NCBI GenBank assembly: GCA_028278245.1
Contig: JANQEQ010000131.1
Coordinates: 18,869-82,868, forward strand
DNA length: 64,000 bases
Direction: 5' to 3'
Source: Phycisphaerales bacterium
GTDB taxonomy: Bacteria; Planctomycetota; Phycisphaerae; Phycisphaerales; SM1A02
Positions 15,921 through 24,452 of the stretch are shown piece by piece. Position 1 is the first letter of the stretch, and every line of letters starts with the position of its first letter. A program made the translations under genes and the position numbers. The notes beneath the pieces are model-generated. The model saw nothing but the letters and a program-made list of their open reading frames with translations. It had not been told where the DNA came from and made no database searches.

Positions 15921-18023
15921 GTGTTCCACTGGGGAAGTGAGGGGAAATTCGACCACTTGAAGCATGCGTTGACGCATGCGGTGGCTGCATTGCGTCAACT
16001 TCAACACAAGGACGGCCATTTCTGCGGCGAACTGGAAGGTGATTCGATTCTCCAGAGCGAATATCTGCTCATGAAATTCATTCTCGGCCAGGAAAAACTC
16101 CCCCTGGTGGACGGCCGGGATGGATATGAAACGCTGGAGAAAATCGCACGCTACCTGCGTCGACAACAGCGATCTGATGGCGGCTGGGGGCAGTATCCGG
16201 GATCGGGCATCGACCTCAGCGCCACAGTCAAGGGGTATTTCGCGCTCAAACTCATGGGTGATGATCCCCAGGCAGATCACATGACAAAAGCACGCGAGGT
16301 GATTCTCCAATCGGGTGGGGCAGAGTGCTGTAACAGCTTTACGAATTTCTACCTGGCCTGTCTGGGGCAGATTTCCTGGAATGCGGTCCCTGCAATTCCA
16401 CCGGAAATCATCCTGCTGCCACGCTGGTTTTATTTCCACATCAGCAAAGTCAGCGCCTGGACGCGCACCATGATTCTCACCCTGTCACTGGTGGTGACAT
16501 TGCGCCCCACGCGTAAACTGCCTGAAAGGTTGGGTATCGATGAGCTTTATGTTGATCAACGTGCTCGACATCGACTGAAGAACCTGGCCAGAGCACCACG
16601 TCACTGGTCCGCGTTTTTCCTGACGATCGATCGAGTGCTGAAGATCCTGCAGGCGATGGGAGGAACACCGGTTCGCAAAATTGCGATCAACCGTATTGTC
16701 CAATGGATCAATGACCGTGCTGGTCAGGATGGCGTAGCGGCAACAGACGGCCTGGGTGCGATCTTCCCGCCCATGGTGTATCTGCAGGTTGCATTTACCG
16801 CGTTGGGTTATCGTCGTAATCATCCGATCTTGCGCCGGGCGGAACGCGAACTTGATGAATTTTTCATCGAGCAGACGCTGGATGGGGAAGAGACCATCCG
16901 CATACAGCCATGCTTCAGTCCGGTTTGGGATACCGGGATCGCGCTTTATGCACTGACCGATTGTAGATTCGATCAGCAGGATCAGTCAGTGGCATCTGCA
17001 GCGCAATGGTTATGTGAAAAGGAATGCCATCACATCGGGGATTGGATTGTTAATATTCCCAGATCTGCCCGGCGTGGGTATAGGACAAAGCGTGGGGGTG
17101 CGGGGGTATGTGGTGGGGGGTGGTGGTATTTTGAGTACCACAATGCGTGGTATCCAGATGTCGATGATACGGCGATGGTCGCGATGGCTCTGAAACGCAG
17201 CGGCGGTCAATCCAATGAAAACGCAGCGCAGCGCGGCATCGAATGGATCCTGAAAATGCAGAACGATGATGGCGGGTGGGCTGCTTTTGATCGCACCAGA
17301 CATCGGCAGATCCTGGAGTACATCCCCTTTGCCGACCACAACGCCATGCAGGATCCCTCGTGCCCCGATATCACCGGCCGGGTACTGGAATGCCTTTCCT
17401 GGAACGGATATACAGTGCGCGATGTAACTGTGCAGCGCGGGATTGAATACATCAAAACCAGACAGGAACCAGAGGGCTGTTTCTTTGGCCGGTGGGGTGT
17501 GAATTACATCTACGGTACATGGCAGGCAGTCATTGGTCCGATTCGATGCGGGGTAGATACGAATGAACCCTGGATTCAACGTGCCGGCGCGTGGATTAAA
17601 TCGGTCCAGAAGGATGATGGTTCGTTTGGAGAGACCGCCAACAGTTATGAAGATCCTTCGCTGAAGGGGCAGGGTTCGTCCACTGCTTCACAAACAGCCT
17701 GGGCTGCGATGATCCTGCAGGAAATTTACGGGAAGGATGATCCCGATTTGCTGCGTGCACTTTCGTGGCTGGCGCTGTCTCAACTCCAGGCAGCTGATGC
17801 GGATAATCCGGCAAGCAATCCTGAGGGCGATCCGGCCGGCTCCTGGGTGGAAACAGAGTTCACCGGTACCGGCTTCCCCCGTGTTTTCTACCTGCGCTAC
17901 CACCTCTATCGACTGTACTTTCCCCTCATGGCAATCGGGCGATTCCTCGCAGCCCATGATGATCTGCCCGAACGTGAGAAAACGCTGAATAACACTCAGG
18001 AACGAGAATCCGTGCTCGTGTGA
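15921..18023 (+). CDS. shc: Squalene-hopene cyclase
   Basis: A 700-residue monotopic membrane enzyme that cyclises squalene to hopene for hopanoid lipids. The protonating acid motif is DVDD in YPDVDDTAM, and QW-type repeats are seen throughout (QRSDGGWGQ, MQNDDGGWAAFD, VQKDDGSFGET), with ASQTAWAAM and the C-terminal GTGFPRVFYLRYHLY. The start at GTG 15921 is chosen for its AAGGAG site; ATG 15903 is the alternative. Between IGDWIVN and WWYFEYHN, where relatives have a short loop, this protein has an extra stretch of about 16-18 residues (RSARRGYRTKRGGAGVCGGG) encoded by a G/T-rich tract. It may be a tolerated insertion beside the active site or could impair the enzyme. The next gene, nadB, follows 56 bases later. 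Confidence 0.93.
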   Translation: MFHWGSEGKFDHLKHALTHAVAALRQLQHKDGHFCGELEGDSILQSEYLLMKFILGQEKLPLVDGRDGYETLEKIARYLRRQQRSDGGWGQYPGSGIDLSATVKGYFALKLMGDDPQADHMTKAREVILQSGGAECCNSFTNFYLACLGQISWNAVPAIPPEIILLPRWFYFHISKVSAWTRTMILTLSLVVTLRPTRKLPERLGIDELYVDQRARHRLKNLARAPRHWSAFFLTIDRVLKILQAMGGTPVRKIAINRIVQWINDRAGQDGVAATDGLGAIFPPMVYLQVAFTALGYRRNHPILRRAERELDEFFIEQTLDGEETIRIQPCFSPVWDTGIALYALTDCRFDQQDQSVASAAQWLCEKECHHIGDWIVNIPRSARRGYRTKRGGAGVCGGGWWYFEYHNAWYPDVDDTAMVAMALKRSGGQSNENAAQRGIEWILKMQNDDGGWAAFDRTRHRQILEYIPFADHNAMQDPSCPDITGRVLECLSWNGYTVRDVTVQRGIEYIKTRQEPEGCFFGRWGVNYIYGTWQAVIGPIRCGVDTNEPWIQRAGAWIKSVQKDDGSFGETANSYEDPSLKGQGSSTASQTAWAAMILQEIYGKDDPDLLRALSWLALSQLQAADADNPASNPEGDPAGSWVETEFTGTGFPRVFYLRYHLYRLYFPLMAIGRFLAAHDDLPEREKTLNNTQERESVLV
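17085..17130 (+). repeat. G/T-rich tract inserted in frame in the cyclase gene
   Basis: A purine/T tract with runs GTGGGGGTGCGGGGGTATG and GTGGTGGGGGGTGGTGG lies inside the cyclase reading frame. Its composition matches the non-coding tracts at 18024-18070 and 20461-20732 and is unlike the flanking coding DNA. Confidence 0.5.
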
Positions 18024-18070
18024 TGGGGTGTAAGGTGTGTGTGAGGGGGGTGCATGTGTGGGTTGGGAGG
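18024..18070 (+). repeat. G/T-rich leader between cyclase and nadB
   Basis: A cytosine-poor stretch with GGTGTGTGTGAGGGGGG and GTGTGGGTTGGGAGG fills the short spacer just before the nadB start. Its last GGGAGG doubles as the ribosome site for the ATG at 18080. Confidence 0.55.
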
Positions 18071-18079
18071 GATATAGTT

Positions 18080-19759
18080 ATGACCATGTTGCCTCATTTT
18101 GATGAACGCCGATATCTGATCCCTTTCCGGTCACTCCTGCTGCCGCACATTTTCACCGATACGTTGGTGATCGGATCGGGGGTTGCTGGCATGCGGGCGG
18201 CGCTGGCAGCGGCCGAAGGGGGAGCGGATGTCATCCTGTTGGCCAAGGGCGAGTTGGATGTTTCCTGTACCGCCCAGGCCCAGGGAGGGATCGCCATCGC
18301 TGATGCAGATCCGGTCAGCATTGAATCGCACTATCAGGACACGATTGATACCGGAGTCGGATTGTGCGGATCAGAAGCGGTGCGAACATTGGTGGAGGAT
18401 GGGCCGGCAGCGCTGGAAGAACTCCTGAAGTGGGGGATGCGGTTTGATCGTAATGAAGAGGGTGAGCTGAGCTATGGCCGTGAGGGAGCGCACAGCGCTA
18501 ATCGGATCCTGCACACCGATGGTGCTGCGACCGGCCGTGAACTGGCGCGTTGTCTGGGGGAAAAGATCAACGAAGCTGAGAACATCCGCGTTTTCGATCA
18601 CTGCTTTGCCCTTGATCTCATGACTAATCCCGCCCAGGAAGAAAGAGGCAAACAGCGTGTACTCGGTGCTATCACTCACCATAACCAATACGGACTGCAA
18701 ATCATCTGGGCCAAGGCGACCATTCTCGCCAGCGGTGGGGCGGGGCAGGTTTTCCGTGAATCGACCAATCCAACGCTCACGACCGGTGATGGCCTGGCGA
18801 TGGCGTACCGGGCCGGAGCGTGGCTGGGGGATCTGGAATTCATACAGTTTCATCCGACGACGCTGTATGTTGCCGGTGCCAGTCGATCGCTCATCAGCGA
18901 GGCAGTGCGCGGTGAAGGGGCGAAGCTGGTCGATCGTCAGGATCAGCGCTTCATGGATGCGTATCACGAACTGGCGGAACTGGCACCACGCGATGTGGTC
19001 AGTCGGGCCATTCTCGATCAACTCGCGCAGACCCAGGAAGCTGCGGTGTACCTTGATGTGAGGCATCTCGGCAACGGCTTTGCCCGGAGATTTCCCAATC
19101 TCGACACCATCCTGAAATCGTATGACATCGATCCGATGAAGAATCTCATTCCCGTACATCCATCAGCTCACTACACCATCGGCGGAGTGTGTACCGATCT
19201 CTTCGGCCGCACGAGTTTACCCGGCCTCTATGCCTGCGGTGAAGTGGCGTGCACCGGACTGCACGGGGCCAATCGACTGGCCAGCAACAGCCTCCTGGAG
19301 GGATTGGTCTATGGCAAGCGGGCCGGCGATGCCGCCCGGGAAATGTCCAATGCTTTGCACACGCCGATGAAAATTGTCAGCGAGATGATGACCAGTGAGC
19401 ACGGCGAACTGGATCTTGAGGATGTACGCTCCAGCTTGCGCAGCACGATGTGGCGAAATGTTGGGATTCAACGCACCGGAGCCAAACTCAATGATGTGAT
19501 TGACATGTTCGGTTTCTGGGCTCGTTACATACTCGATTCGATTTTCGACGATCCACGCGGTTGGGAAACGCAGAATATGCTTACCGTCGGAGTATTGATC
19601 ACACGGGCGGCGAAGTGGCGCGAGGAGAGTCGTGGCACACATTATCGCACCGATTGCCCGGGGACCGATGATAAGTTCCTCCTCCACGCGCGCTGGCAGG
19701 TGAACAACGGTTCACCGGAATGTGTTTCCGTGGCTGGGTGTACACCTGCTGAAGCCTGA
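18080..19759 (+). CDS. nadB: L-aspartate oxidase
   Basis: A 559-residue flavoprotein that oxidises L-aspartate to iminoaspartate, the first step of de novo NAD synthesis, in the cytoplasm. Visible: the FAD dinucleotide loop VIGSGVAGMRAALAA, the second FAD block TAQAQGGIA, the active-site region FIQFHPTTLY and SEAVRGEGAKL, the catalytic RDVVSRAI, HYTIGGVCTD and the C-terminal FAD motif LYACGEVACTGLHGANRLAS. The start at ATG 18080 follows GGGAGG; the longer frame would translate the G/T-rich leader. Partner quinolinate synthase (nadA) is not in the window. A lipoprotein gene begins 2 bases after the stop. Confidence 0.94.
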   Translation: MTMLPHFDERRYLIPFRSLLLPHIFTDTLVIGSGVAGMRAALAAAEGGADVILLAKGELDVSCTAQAQGGIAIADADPVSIESHYQDTIDTGVGLCGSEAVRTLVEDGPAALEELLKWGMRFDRNEEGELSYGREGAHSANRILHTDGAATGRELARCLGEKINEAENIRVFDHCFALDLMTNPAQEERGKQRVLGAITHHNQYGLQIIWAKATILASGGAGQVFRESTNPTLTTGDGLAMAYRAGAWLGDLEFIQFHPTTLYVAGASRSLISEAVRGEGAKLVDRQDQRFMDAYHELAELAPRDVVSRAILDQLAQTQEAAVYLDVRHLGNGFARRFPNLDTILKSYDIDPMKNLIPVHPSAHYTIGGVCTDLFGRTSLPGLYACGEVACTGLHGANRLASNSLLEGLVYGKRAGDAAREMSNALHTPMKIVSEMMTSEHGELDLEDVRSSLRSTMWRNVGIQRTGAKLNDVIDMFGFWARYILDSIFDDPRGWETQNMLTVGVLITRAAKWREESRGTHYRTDCPGTDDKFLLHARWQVNNGSPECVSVAGCTPAEA

Positions 19760-19761
19760 TC

Positions 19762-20385
19762 ATGATGATGAAACTTTTCCGTCATCTACTCCTCGCATTT
19801 CTTATGTTGATCCTTGTCGGTTGCGAACCATACAGGATTGAATATCACTCTCGGCCGTCGTTCTATCGGCAGGCAGGGGTGACGGATCTGCCGGACCGCG
19901 AGGTGCTCGAGGACGGGACAGTGGTTATTTATGAAACCAAACAGTCGACGGACTTTTTTCAAAGTCAACAGCAGATTGATGAAGAGGGGCAACCACTACC
20001 GATCCGCGAGGAATATCAGGATGACACAGTTCTTCTGCGCTGCTTTCTTCCTGAACATGTGGTAGAAAACACACTGATCTGCCTGCACAACGAAGAGTAT
20101 CAACTCATTTATGATCAACTGCTGGCTGAGGAAACGCGCGATTATTACGAGCGGCTTGATGAAGGATATGAGGAATTTGAAAATTATTTTCGGAAGTATC
20201 GCCTGGATATTGCACGCTTGCTCAACCGGATGTTGTTCGGCCTGCATCGTGAAGAAGTGGAAACCTTATATGTTGGTACCGCAGTGTGTTTTCGTCTTCG
20301 TAGCCATGTTGCAGATCCATTTCGATTTCGACAAGTGGAAATGGTGCGAGAAGAACACGAGATGAAGCTGTTGAAGATCCAGTGA
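19762..20385 (+). CDS. Hypothetical lipoprotein, 207 aa
   Basis: An exported lipoprotein: the N-terminus MMMKLFRHLLLAFLMLILVGC has basic residues, a hydrophobic core and the lipobox LVGC with Cys at residue 21. The mature protein is acidic and polar. It has a conserved-looking middle (DDTVLLRCFLPEHVVENTLIC), a helical stretch with many Y and E (YYERLDEGYEEFENYFRKY) and a C-terminal part VGTAVCFRLRSHVADPFRF. No family is recognised. The start is almost joined to the nadB stop, so it is probably co-transcribed; whether that matters for function is unknown. The first, second or third ATG of three in a row could be the true start. Confidence 0.75.
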   Translation: MMMKLFRHLLLAFLMLILVGCEPYRIEYHSRPSFYRQAGVTDLPDREVLEDGTVVIYETKQSTDFFQSQQQIDEEGQPLPIREEYQDDTVLLRCFLPEHVVENTLICLHNEEYQLIYDQLLAEETRDYYERLDEGYEEFENYFRKYRLDIARLLNRMLFGLHREEVETLYVGTAVCFRLRSHVADPFRFRQVEMVREEHEMKLLKIQ

Positions 20386-20460
20386 GACTCTTTGATTATG
20401 TTTATATTGTGGAGGATTCGTAAGCCGCATCTGACGAGCGCAGCGAGGAAGGTGCGGATA

Positions 20461-20746
20461 GGTGTTGTGTGTGTGGTATGTGTGGGGGTAAGTGGGGAGG
20501 GTAAAAAGCCCAGGCAAGGCTTTGCCTGGATCTCATATGGTCAACATCTCGCAGAGTGATTCATGTGGGGGGTAAAGGCTCCAGCGAGCCGGCTCGTCCT
20601 CGAGCCCGGCTATCTTTGAAGCGTTACATCTAAATTCGGTGCAATGTGTGCGTGGGGAATGTGTGGGAGGGTGTGGGGGTAGCTGCGACTCAACGAATCG
20701 CAGTGTCATTCGTGTGTGGGGGGTAGCTGCGGGTGGAAATCCGCAG
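20461..20746 (+). repeat. Array of four G/T-rich tracts each followed by a hairpin
   Basis: This non-coding stretch between the lipoprotein gene and the RCC1-like gene repeats one design four times: a tract ending in GTGGGGG(G)TA followed within 0-20 bases by an inverted repeat. The hairpins are CCAGGCAA-GGCT-TTGCCTGG (20510-20529), AGCCGGCTCG-TCCT-CGAGCCCGGCT (20587-20611, one-base bulge), CTGCGA...TCGCAG (20683-20703) and CTGCGG...CCGCAG (20727-20746). Units 2 and 4 also share upstream sequence (TCGCAG, then GT, ATTC and TGT before the G run). The remainder of 20386-20932 has no gene; a dyad CCGCA...TGCGG lies near 20430-20457. Confidence 0.6.
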
Positions 20747-20932
20747 GCAATTAATCATCATTCACACAACCTGATGCCCTCAGGCAGAGCCTGGGGTGAA
20801 CGATACAGTTTAAAACGGACAATATTATCTTGGCTCCTGTGATGATGGGTGTTATCTTGTTACATGGAGGCTCTGCGGTGGCGCGGGGCGAAGTCTCTGT
20901 GGAACGTGGGGCAAGCTGTGGAGGAAACCACA

Positions 20933-23485
20933 ATGATCAAATTCAGTGAACGCCGTATCCAAACTTCGGTCCGGATCATCTGCACATCTCTGGTGCTTGT
21001 GTGCGGAACCATCGCGCACGCAGATAGTGGTTCGATCGTTGCATGGGGATTAAATAGTCAAGACCAGTGTAACGTGCCGGCGCCGAATATGGACTTTTTA
21101 GCCGTTACGGGGGGTTGGAGGCACAGCTTAGGTCTGAAGTCAGATGGCTCGATTGTGGCGTGGGGGTACAACAATTCTGGTCAATGCGATGTGCCGGATC
21201 CAAACACAGATTTCATAGCCGTCTCAGCAGGTTTTTCCCACAGTCTCGGTTTGAAGTCTGATGGCTCGATCGTGGCATGGGGATCTAACAGCTACGGTGA
21301 ATGTGATGTGCCAGATCCAAACACAGATTTCATAGCCGTCTCAGCAGGTTGGTCCCACACTATCGGTTTGAAGTCTGATGGCTCGATTGTGGCGTGGGGA
21401 TACAACGGTTCTGGTCAATGCGATGTGCCGGATCCAAACACAGATTTCATAGCCGTCTCAGCAGGTTCTGCTCACAGTCTTGGTGTAAAGTCAGACGGCT
21501 CTATCGTGGCATGGGGATACAACTACTACGGCCAGTGCGATGTGCCGGCACCGAACTCAGAATTCGTGGCCATCGCGGGGGGCTACAGCCACAGTCTCGG
21601 CTTGAAATCCGACGGTTCGATCGTGGCTTGGGGGCGGAACAACAAAGGCCAATGCGACATACCAACGCCGAACGAATCTTTCGTGGCAGTCACGGCGGGC
21701 TTTTACCACAGTCTCGGTCTGAAGTCTGATGGTTCGATCGTGGCGTGGGGGTGGAACTCGCACGGTCAATGCTATGTGCCGGATCCGAACAAGGGCTTTA
21801 CTGCCATTGAGGGGGGAAATGAACACAGTCTGGGATTGAAGGGGGTGAACCATGGTGCGTGTTGCATAGAGGGGGAACCATGCCAGTTCATAACCCAGAA
21901 GGATTGCGATCTTGTACTCGGCGGCACCTATCAGGGTGATGGTGTAAACTGCAATCCGAATCCATGCCTGGGAGCTTGCTGTCTGAATGGGATCGAATGT
22001 GTCGATGCCGTTACGCAGTTTGATTGCAAGACCATCTTCGGTGGCCTGTGGCGGGGTTCAGACACATCATGCGCTTCCGTCAATTGCGCGGAGGTATACA
22101 AGCTTTTAGCTGACGAAGGAATGGAGGGTGACGTCTTTGGAAGATCTGTATCAATCTCCGGCGACACCGCAGTGATAGGAGCACCAAGCATGTACATTTG
22201 CTCCGCATACGTGTTCCAGAAGATCGGCTCAGACTGGGAACAGGTAGCCAAACTGTTGCCCAGTGACTGGGCGGGCTATTCGTTTGGCCAACCCGTCTTC
22301 ATCTCAGGTAACACGATCGTGGTCGGAGCGTGGGCTACGGACGGCGGCGGCCCCGGTTCAGCGTATGTGTATATCAAGCCAGTTGAAGGTTGGTCCGGGA
22401 CAATTTACGAGAGTGCACAATTGCATCCCAGCGACGGCGAAACGGATGACACTTTCGGCTATTCCGTTTCTATTACCCCTCATGACTATTGGGATGAAGT
22501 CATTGTAGTTGGAGCCCCGGATAGTTTTAATAATGATACTTCCGGCTCTGCATATATATTCAATAGACCGAGTGGTGGCTGGTCTGGGAATCTTTCCGAG
22601 GATGGCAAACTTCTACCCAGTGACGGCGTGCCGGGAGACTCTTTTGGATCGTCTGTTTCCACCTCTGGTGGTGACGCATTGTTTACAACAATTGTGGTGG
22701 GAGCTGGCGAGGACGATGACAATGGCGACAGTTCAGGCTCGGCGTACGTATTTTACAATATCTTTATGCAGGGGTGGACATACAACGAGAACGCCAAACT
22801 GCTTCCTTCCGACGGAACTGAGGATGACGGCTTTGGCTACTCCATATCCACCCTCGACGGTGATACTGTCGTGGTTGGAGCGTCAGGGGACGACGACAAC
22901 GGTTTCAGTTCCGGTTCGGCGTATGTTTTCCAGATGCCTGTTAGCGGCTGGTCCGGGATACTGAACGAGGAGGCTAAACTTCTGGCCAGCGACGGCGCCA
23001 CCGATGATGCATTTGGCCACCCAGTGTCTATCTCTGGCGACACTGTCGTGGTTGGAGCGCTGTTGGACGACGATAATGGTTTCAATTCCGGTTCGGCGTA
23101 TGTGTTCCAGATGCCTGTTGGCGGCTGGTCTGGGATACTGAACGAGGAGGCTAAACTTCTGGCCAGCGATGGTGCGGTGGGTGACCTCTTTGGCTACTCC
23201 GTATCCATCTTCGGCGACAAAGTCGTGGTTGGAGCGCCCAGCGACGACGATAACGGCACCAATTCCGGCTCGACGTATGTGTTCGACGTGAGCGCAATAA
23301 CATGCCCGGCGGATCTCACGGGCGACGATCAAGTTAACATTGATGACGTCTTCGCAGCGCTGGGCTTATGGGGTGATTGTGATGATCCTTGCCCGCCTTA
23401 CTGTGATGGTGATCTCACTGAAGATTGCATAGTGAATATCGACGATATTTTTGCGATACTGGGCGAGTGGGGGCCGTGTGAGTGA
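20933..23485 (+). CDS. Secreted RCC1-like / FG-GAP propeller protein with GACC and dockerin-like modules
   Basis: An 850-residue secreted protein. The start at ATG 20933 follows GAGGAAA and gives a signal peptide ending IAHA. Residues about 33-305 hold seven RCC1-like repeats of exactly 39 residues (core SDGSIVAWG, GQCDVP, HSLGLK), a likely beta-propeller. Two Cys-rich GACC modules follow (GACCIEG..., GACCLNG...). Then come about seven FG-GAP/integrin-alpha-like repeats (core LLPSDG..D.FG, VVVGA, DDDNG, GSAYVF), a second propeller with Asp-rich calcium-type loops. The end has two dockerin-like loops, CPADLTGDDQVNIDDVFAAL and DLTEDCIVNIDDIFAIL. It is probably extracellular or surface-bound; the ligand is unknown. 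Paired GC-rich hairpins lie just past the stop. Confidence 0.85.
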   Translation: MIKFSERRIQTSVRIICTSLVLVCGTIAHADSGSIVAWGLNSQDQCNVPAPNMDFLAVTGGWRHSLGLKSDGSIVAWGYNNSGQCDVPDPNTDFIAVSAGFSHSLGLKSDGSIVAWGSNSYGECDVPDPNTDFIAVSAGWSHTIGLKSDGSIVAWGYNGSGQCDVPDPNTDFIAVSAGSAHSLGVKSDGSIVAWGYNYYGQCDVPAPNSEFVAIAGGYSHSLGLKSDGSIVAWGRNNKGQCDIPTPNESFVAVTAGFYHSLGLKSDGSIVAWGWNSHGQCYVPDPNKGFTAIEGGNEHSLGLKGVNHGACCIEGEPCQFITQKDCDLVLGGTYQGDGVNCNPNPCLGACCLNGIECVDAVTQFDCKTIFGGLWRGSDTSCASVNCAEVYKLLADEGMEGDVFGRSVSISGDTAVIGAPSMYICSAYVFQKIGSDWEQVAKLLPSDWAGYSFGQPVFISGNTIVVGAWATDGGGPGSAYVYIKPVEGWSGTIYESAQLHPSDGETDDTFGYSVSITPHDYWDEVIVVGAPDSFNNDTSGSAYIFNRPSGGWSGNLSEDGKLLPSDGVPGDSFGSSVSTSGGDALFTTIVVGAGEDDDNGDSSGSAYVFYNIFMQGWTYNENAKLLPSDGTEDDGFGYSISTLDGDTVVVGASGDDDNGFSSGSAYVFQMPVSGWSGILNEEAKLLASDGATDDAFGHPVSISGDTVVVGALLDDDNGFNSGSAYVFQMPVGGWSGILNEEAKLLASDGAVGDLFGYSVSIFGDKVVVGAPSDDDNGTNSGSTYVFDVSAITCPADLTGDDQVNIDDVFAALGLWGDCDDPCPPYCDGDLTEDCIVNIDDIFAILGEWGPCE
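21029..21847 (+). repeat. Tandem repeat, seven units of 117 bp
   Basis: The RCC1-like part of the gene is a coding tandem repeat with exact 117-base spacing (GSIVAWG codons begin at 21029, 21146 and 21263, and so on). Units 2-4 share long near-identical stretches, so recent unit expansion is likely; the outer units have diverged. Confidence 0.8.
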
Positions 23486-23494
23486 TTAGGAAGG

Positions 23495-23569
23495 AGCCCC
23501 CGGTGTTTTCACCGGGGGCTAAGTATCAGTAGGGTGAAGTAATTAGCCCCCAGTGAATACACTGGGGGC
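23495..23569 (+). repeat. Two near-identical GC-rich palindromes
   Basis: AGCCCCCGGTG-TTTT-CACCGGGGGCT (23495-23520, perfect 11-base stem) and AGCCCCCAGTG-AATA-CACTGGGGGCA (23545-23569, 10-base stem). They differ by a compensated pair (CGGTG/CACCG against CAGTG/CACTG), which keeps the stem intact. They begin 10 bases after the stop of the repeat protein and may end its transcript, though neither has a T run. The pair looks like a REP-type element. Confidence 0.65.
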
Positions 23570-23660
23570 AAGACGCAAAGCAGTGTCGTTTCTGCTACAA
23601 AGACTCACGCGACCAGTGATCGCATGGCTGCACACCTCGAGTATCAATCCTTTGTTTGTA

Positions 23661-24404
23661 TTACCCCGTTCGTCTGCGCGCTCGGCGGTTTTCTGTGCAG
23701 CGGACAAATTGTGCGACGCGATCGAGGCGTTGGTGGAAAGCCAGGCCGAGGATCGTTTGTCCATCGACCTTTCCTGGGCTTACAAACGCCACCCGCACCG
23801 GAGCGGAGAGTGTACCAACAGGTGTGGGCAATTCAGTTTGAAAATGACAGTTGTCGCCCACCTTGAACAGTCCTTCCGCCTGGTAACTTCGAACCTGCAC
23901 ACCACTTGCACTGATGTCGATGACGATGCCGGTGATTTCCTCCGTATGGTCAGGCATTTTCAATACGGCTTTGGGCGCCAAGTCATATCCCACCGTGGTT
24001 CGCGGATCACTTCGCCTTTCTGGTGTATCCAATTGTTCAGGCAGATTCAGGCGATAACCGTAGAGCATCCGTTTCCCACCCGAGGGGATTCTTGCCCGGC
24101 CTGCGCATCGGGTCACACCCTGATAACGCTTCCCCTGAACTACAAGAGTGAATTGAATTGTTTCACGTTTGTTGAGCGGATGACCCATGACTCCAGCAGT
24201 AGGCTGACTAATGATGAATGAATCCTCAGCTATCTGCTCAATGTTGGCGGTCAGTTTTCTGCTGTCTTCACTATCCTGATTTTCCAATTCCAGCATCAGC
24301 TGGATACGGCTACGCTGAGCGAGCCGAAGCACACGCCGTGATTGCGCATAGGGATCCGTGTTTCCACCGAGGGTGGATTTCACCTTGTCCAGCCATCGTT
24401 CCAC
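23661..24404 (-). CDS. PilZ domain protein, YcgR-like two-domain layout
   Basis: A 247-residue cytoplasmic protein predicted to bind cyclic di-GMP. The C-terminal PilZ domain shows the two diagnostic motifs: R-x3-R in ERRSDPRTTV (near residue 130) and D-x-S-x2-G in VIDISASGVQV (near 163). The N-terminal 120 residues (RSRIQLMLELENQDSED, then ETIQFTLVVQGKRYQGVTRC) fit the split-barrel partner domain found in YcgR proteins. YcgR-like proteins act as brakes or regulators of motility and envelope processes. No flagellar genes are in the window, so the output here is unknown. The start is GTG 24404; an ATG just upstream is out of frame. Confidence 0.82.
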   Translation of the reverse strand: MERWLDKVKSTLGGNTDPYAQSRRVLRLAQRSRIQLMLELENQDSEDSRKLTANIEQIAEDSFIISQPTAGVMGHPLNKRETIQFTLVVQGKRYQGVTRCAGRARIPSGGKRMLYGYRLNLPEQLDTPERRSDPRTTVGYDLAPKAVLKMPDHTEEITGIVIDISASGVQVRSYQAEGLFKVGDNCHFQTELPTPVGTLSAPVRVAFVSPGKVDGQTILGLAFHQRLDRVAQFVRCTENRRARRRTG

Positions 24405-24452
24405 GCTTCATTTATCGACCGTTACGGTGTCGCAATTGACCGATAGGTTCTA

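Noticed and set aside
18371..19159. Minus-strand frame of 262 codons inside nadB
   Set aside because: Shadow of a clear aspartate oxidase gene; no family blocks and no start signal.
20461..20746. CRISPR-like spaced repeats
   Set aside because: Units differ in length and stem sequence and lack constant spacers; no cas genes are present.
23553..24221. Long plus-strand open frame (222 codons) opposite the PilZ gene
   Set aside because: It is the antisense of a well-supported PilZ/YcgR-like gene, has Cys/Ser-rich random composition and no ribosome site.
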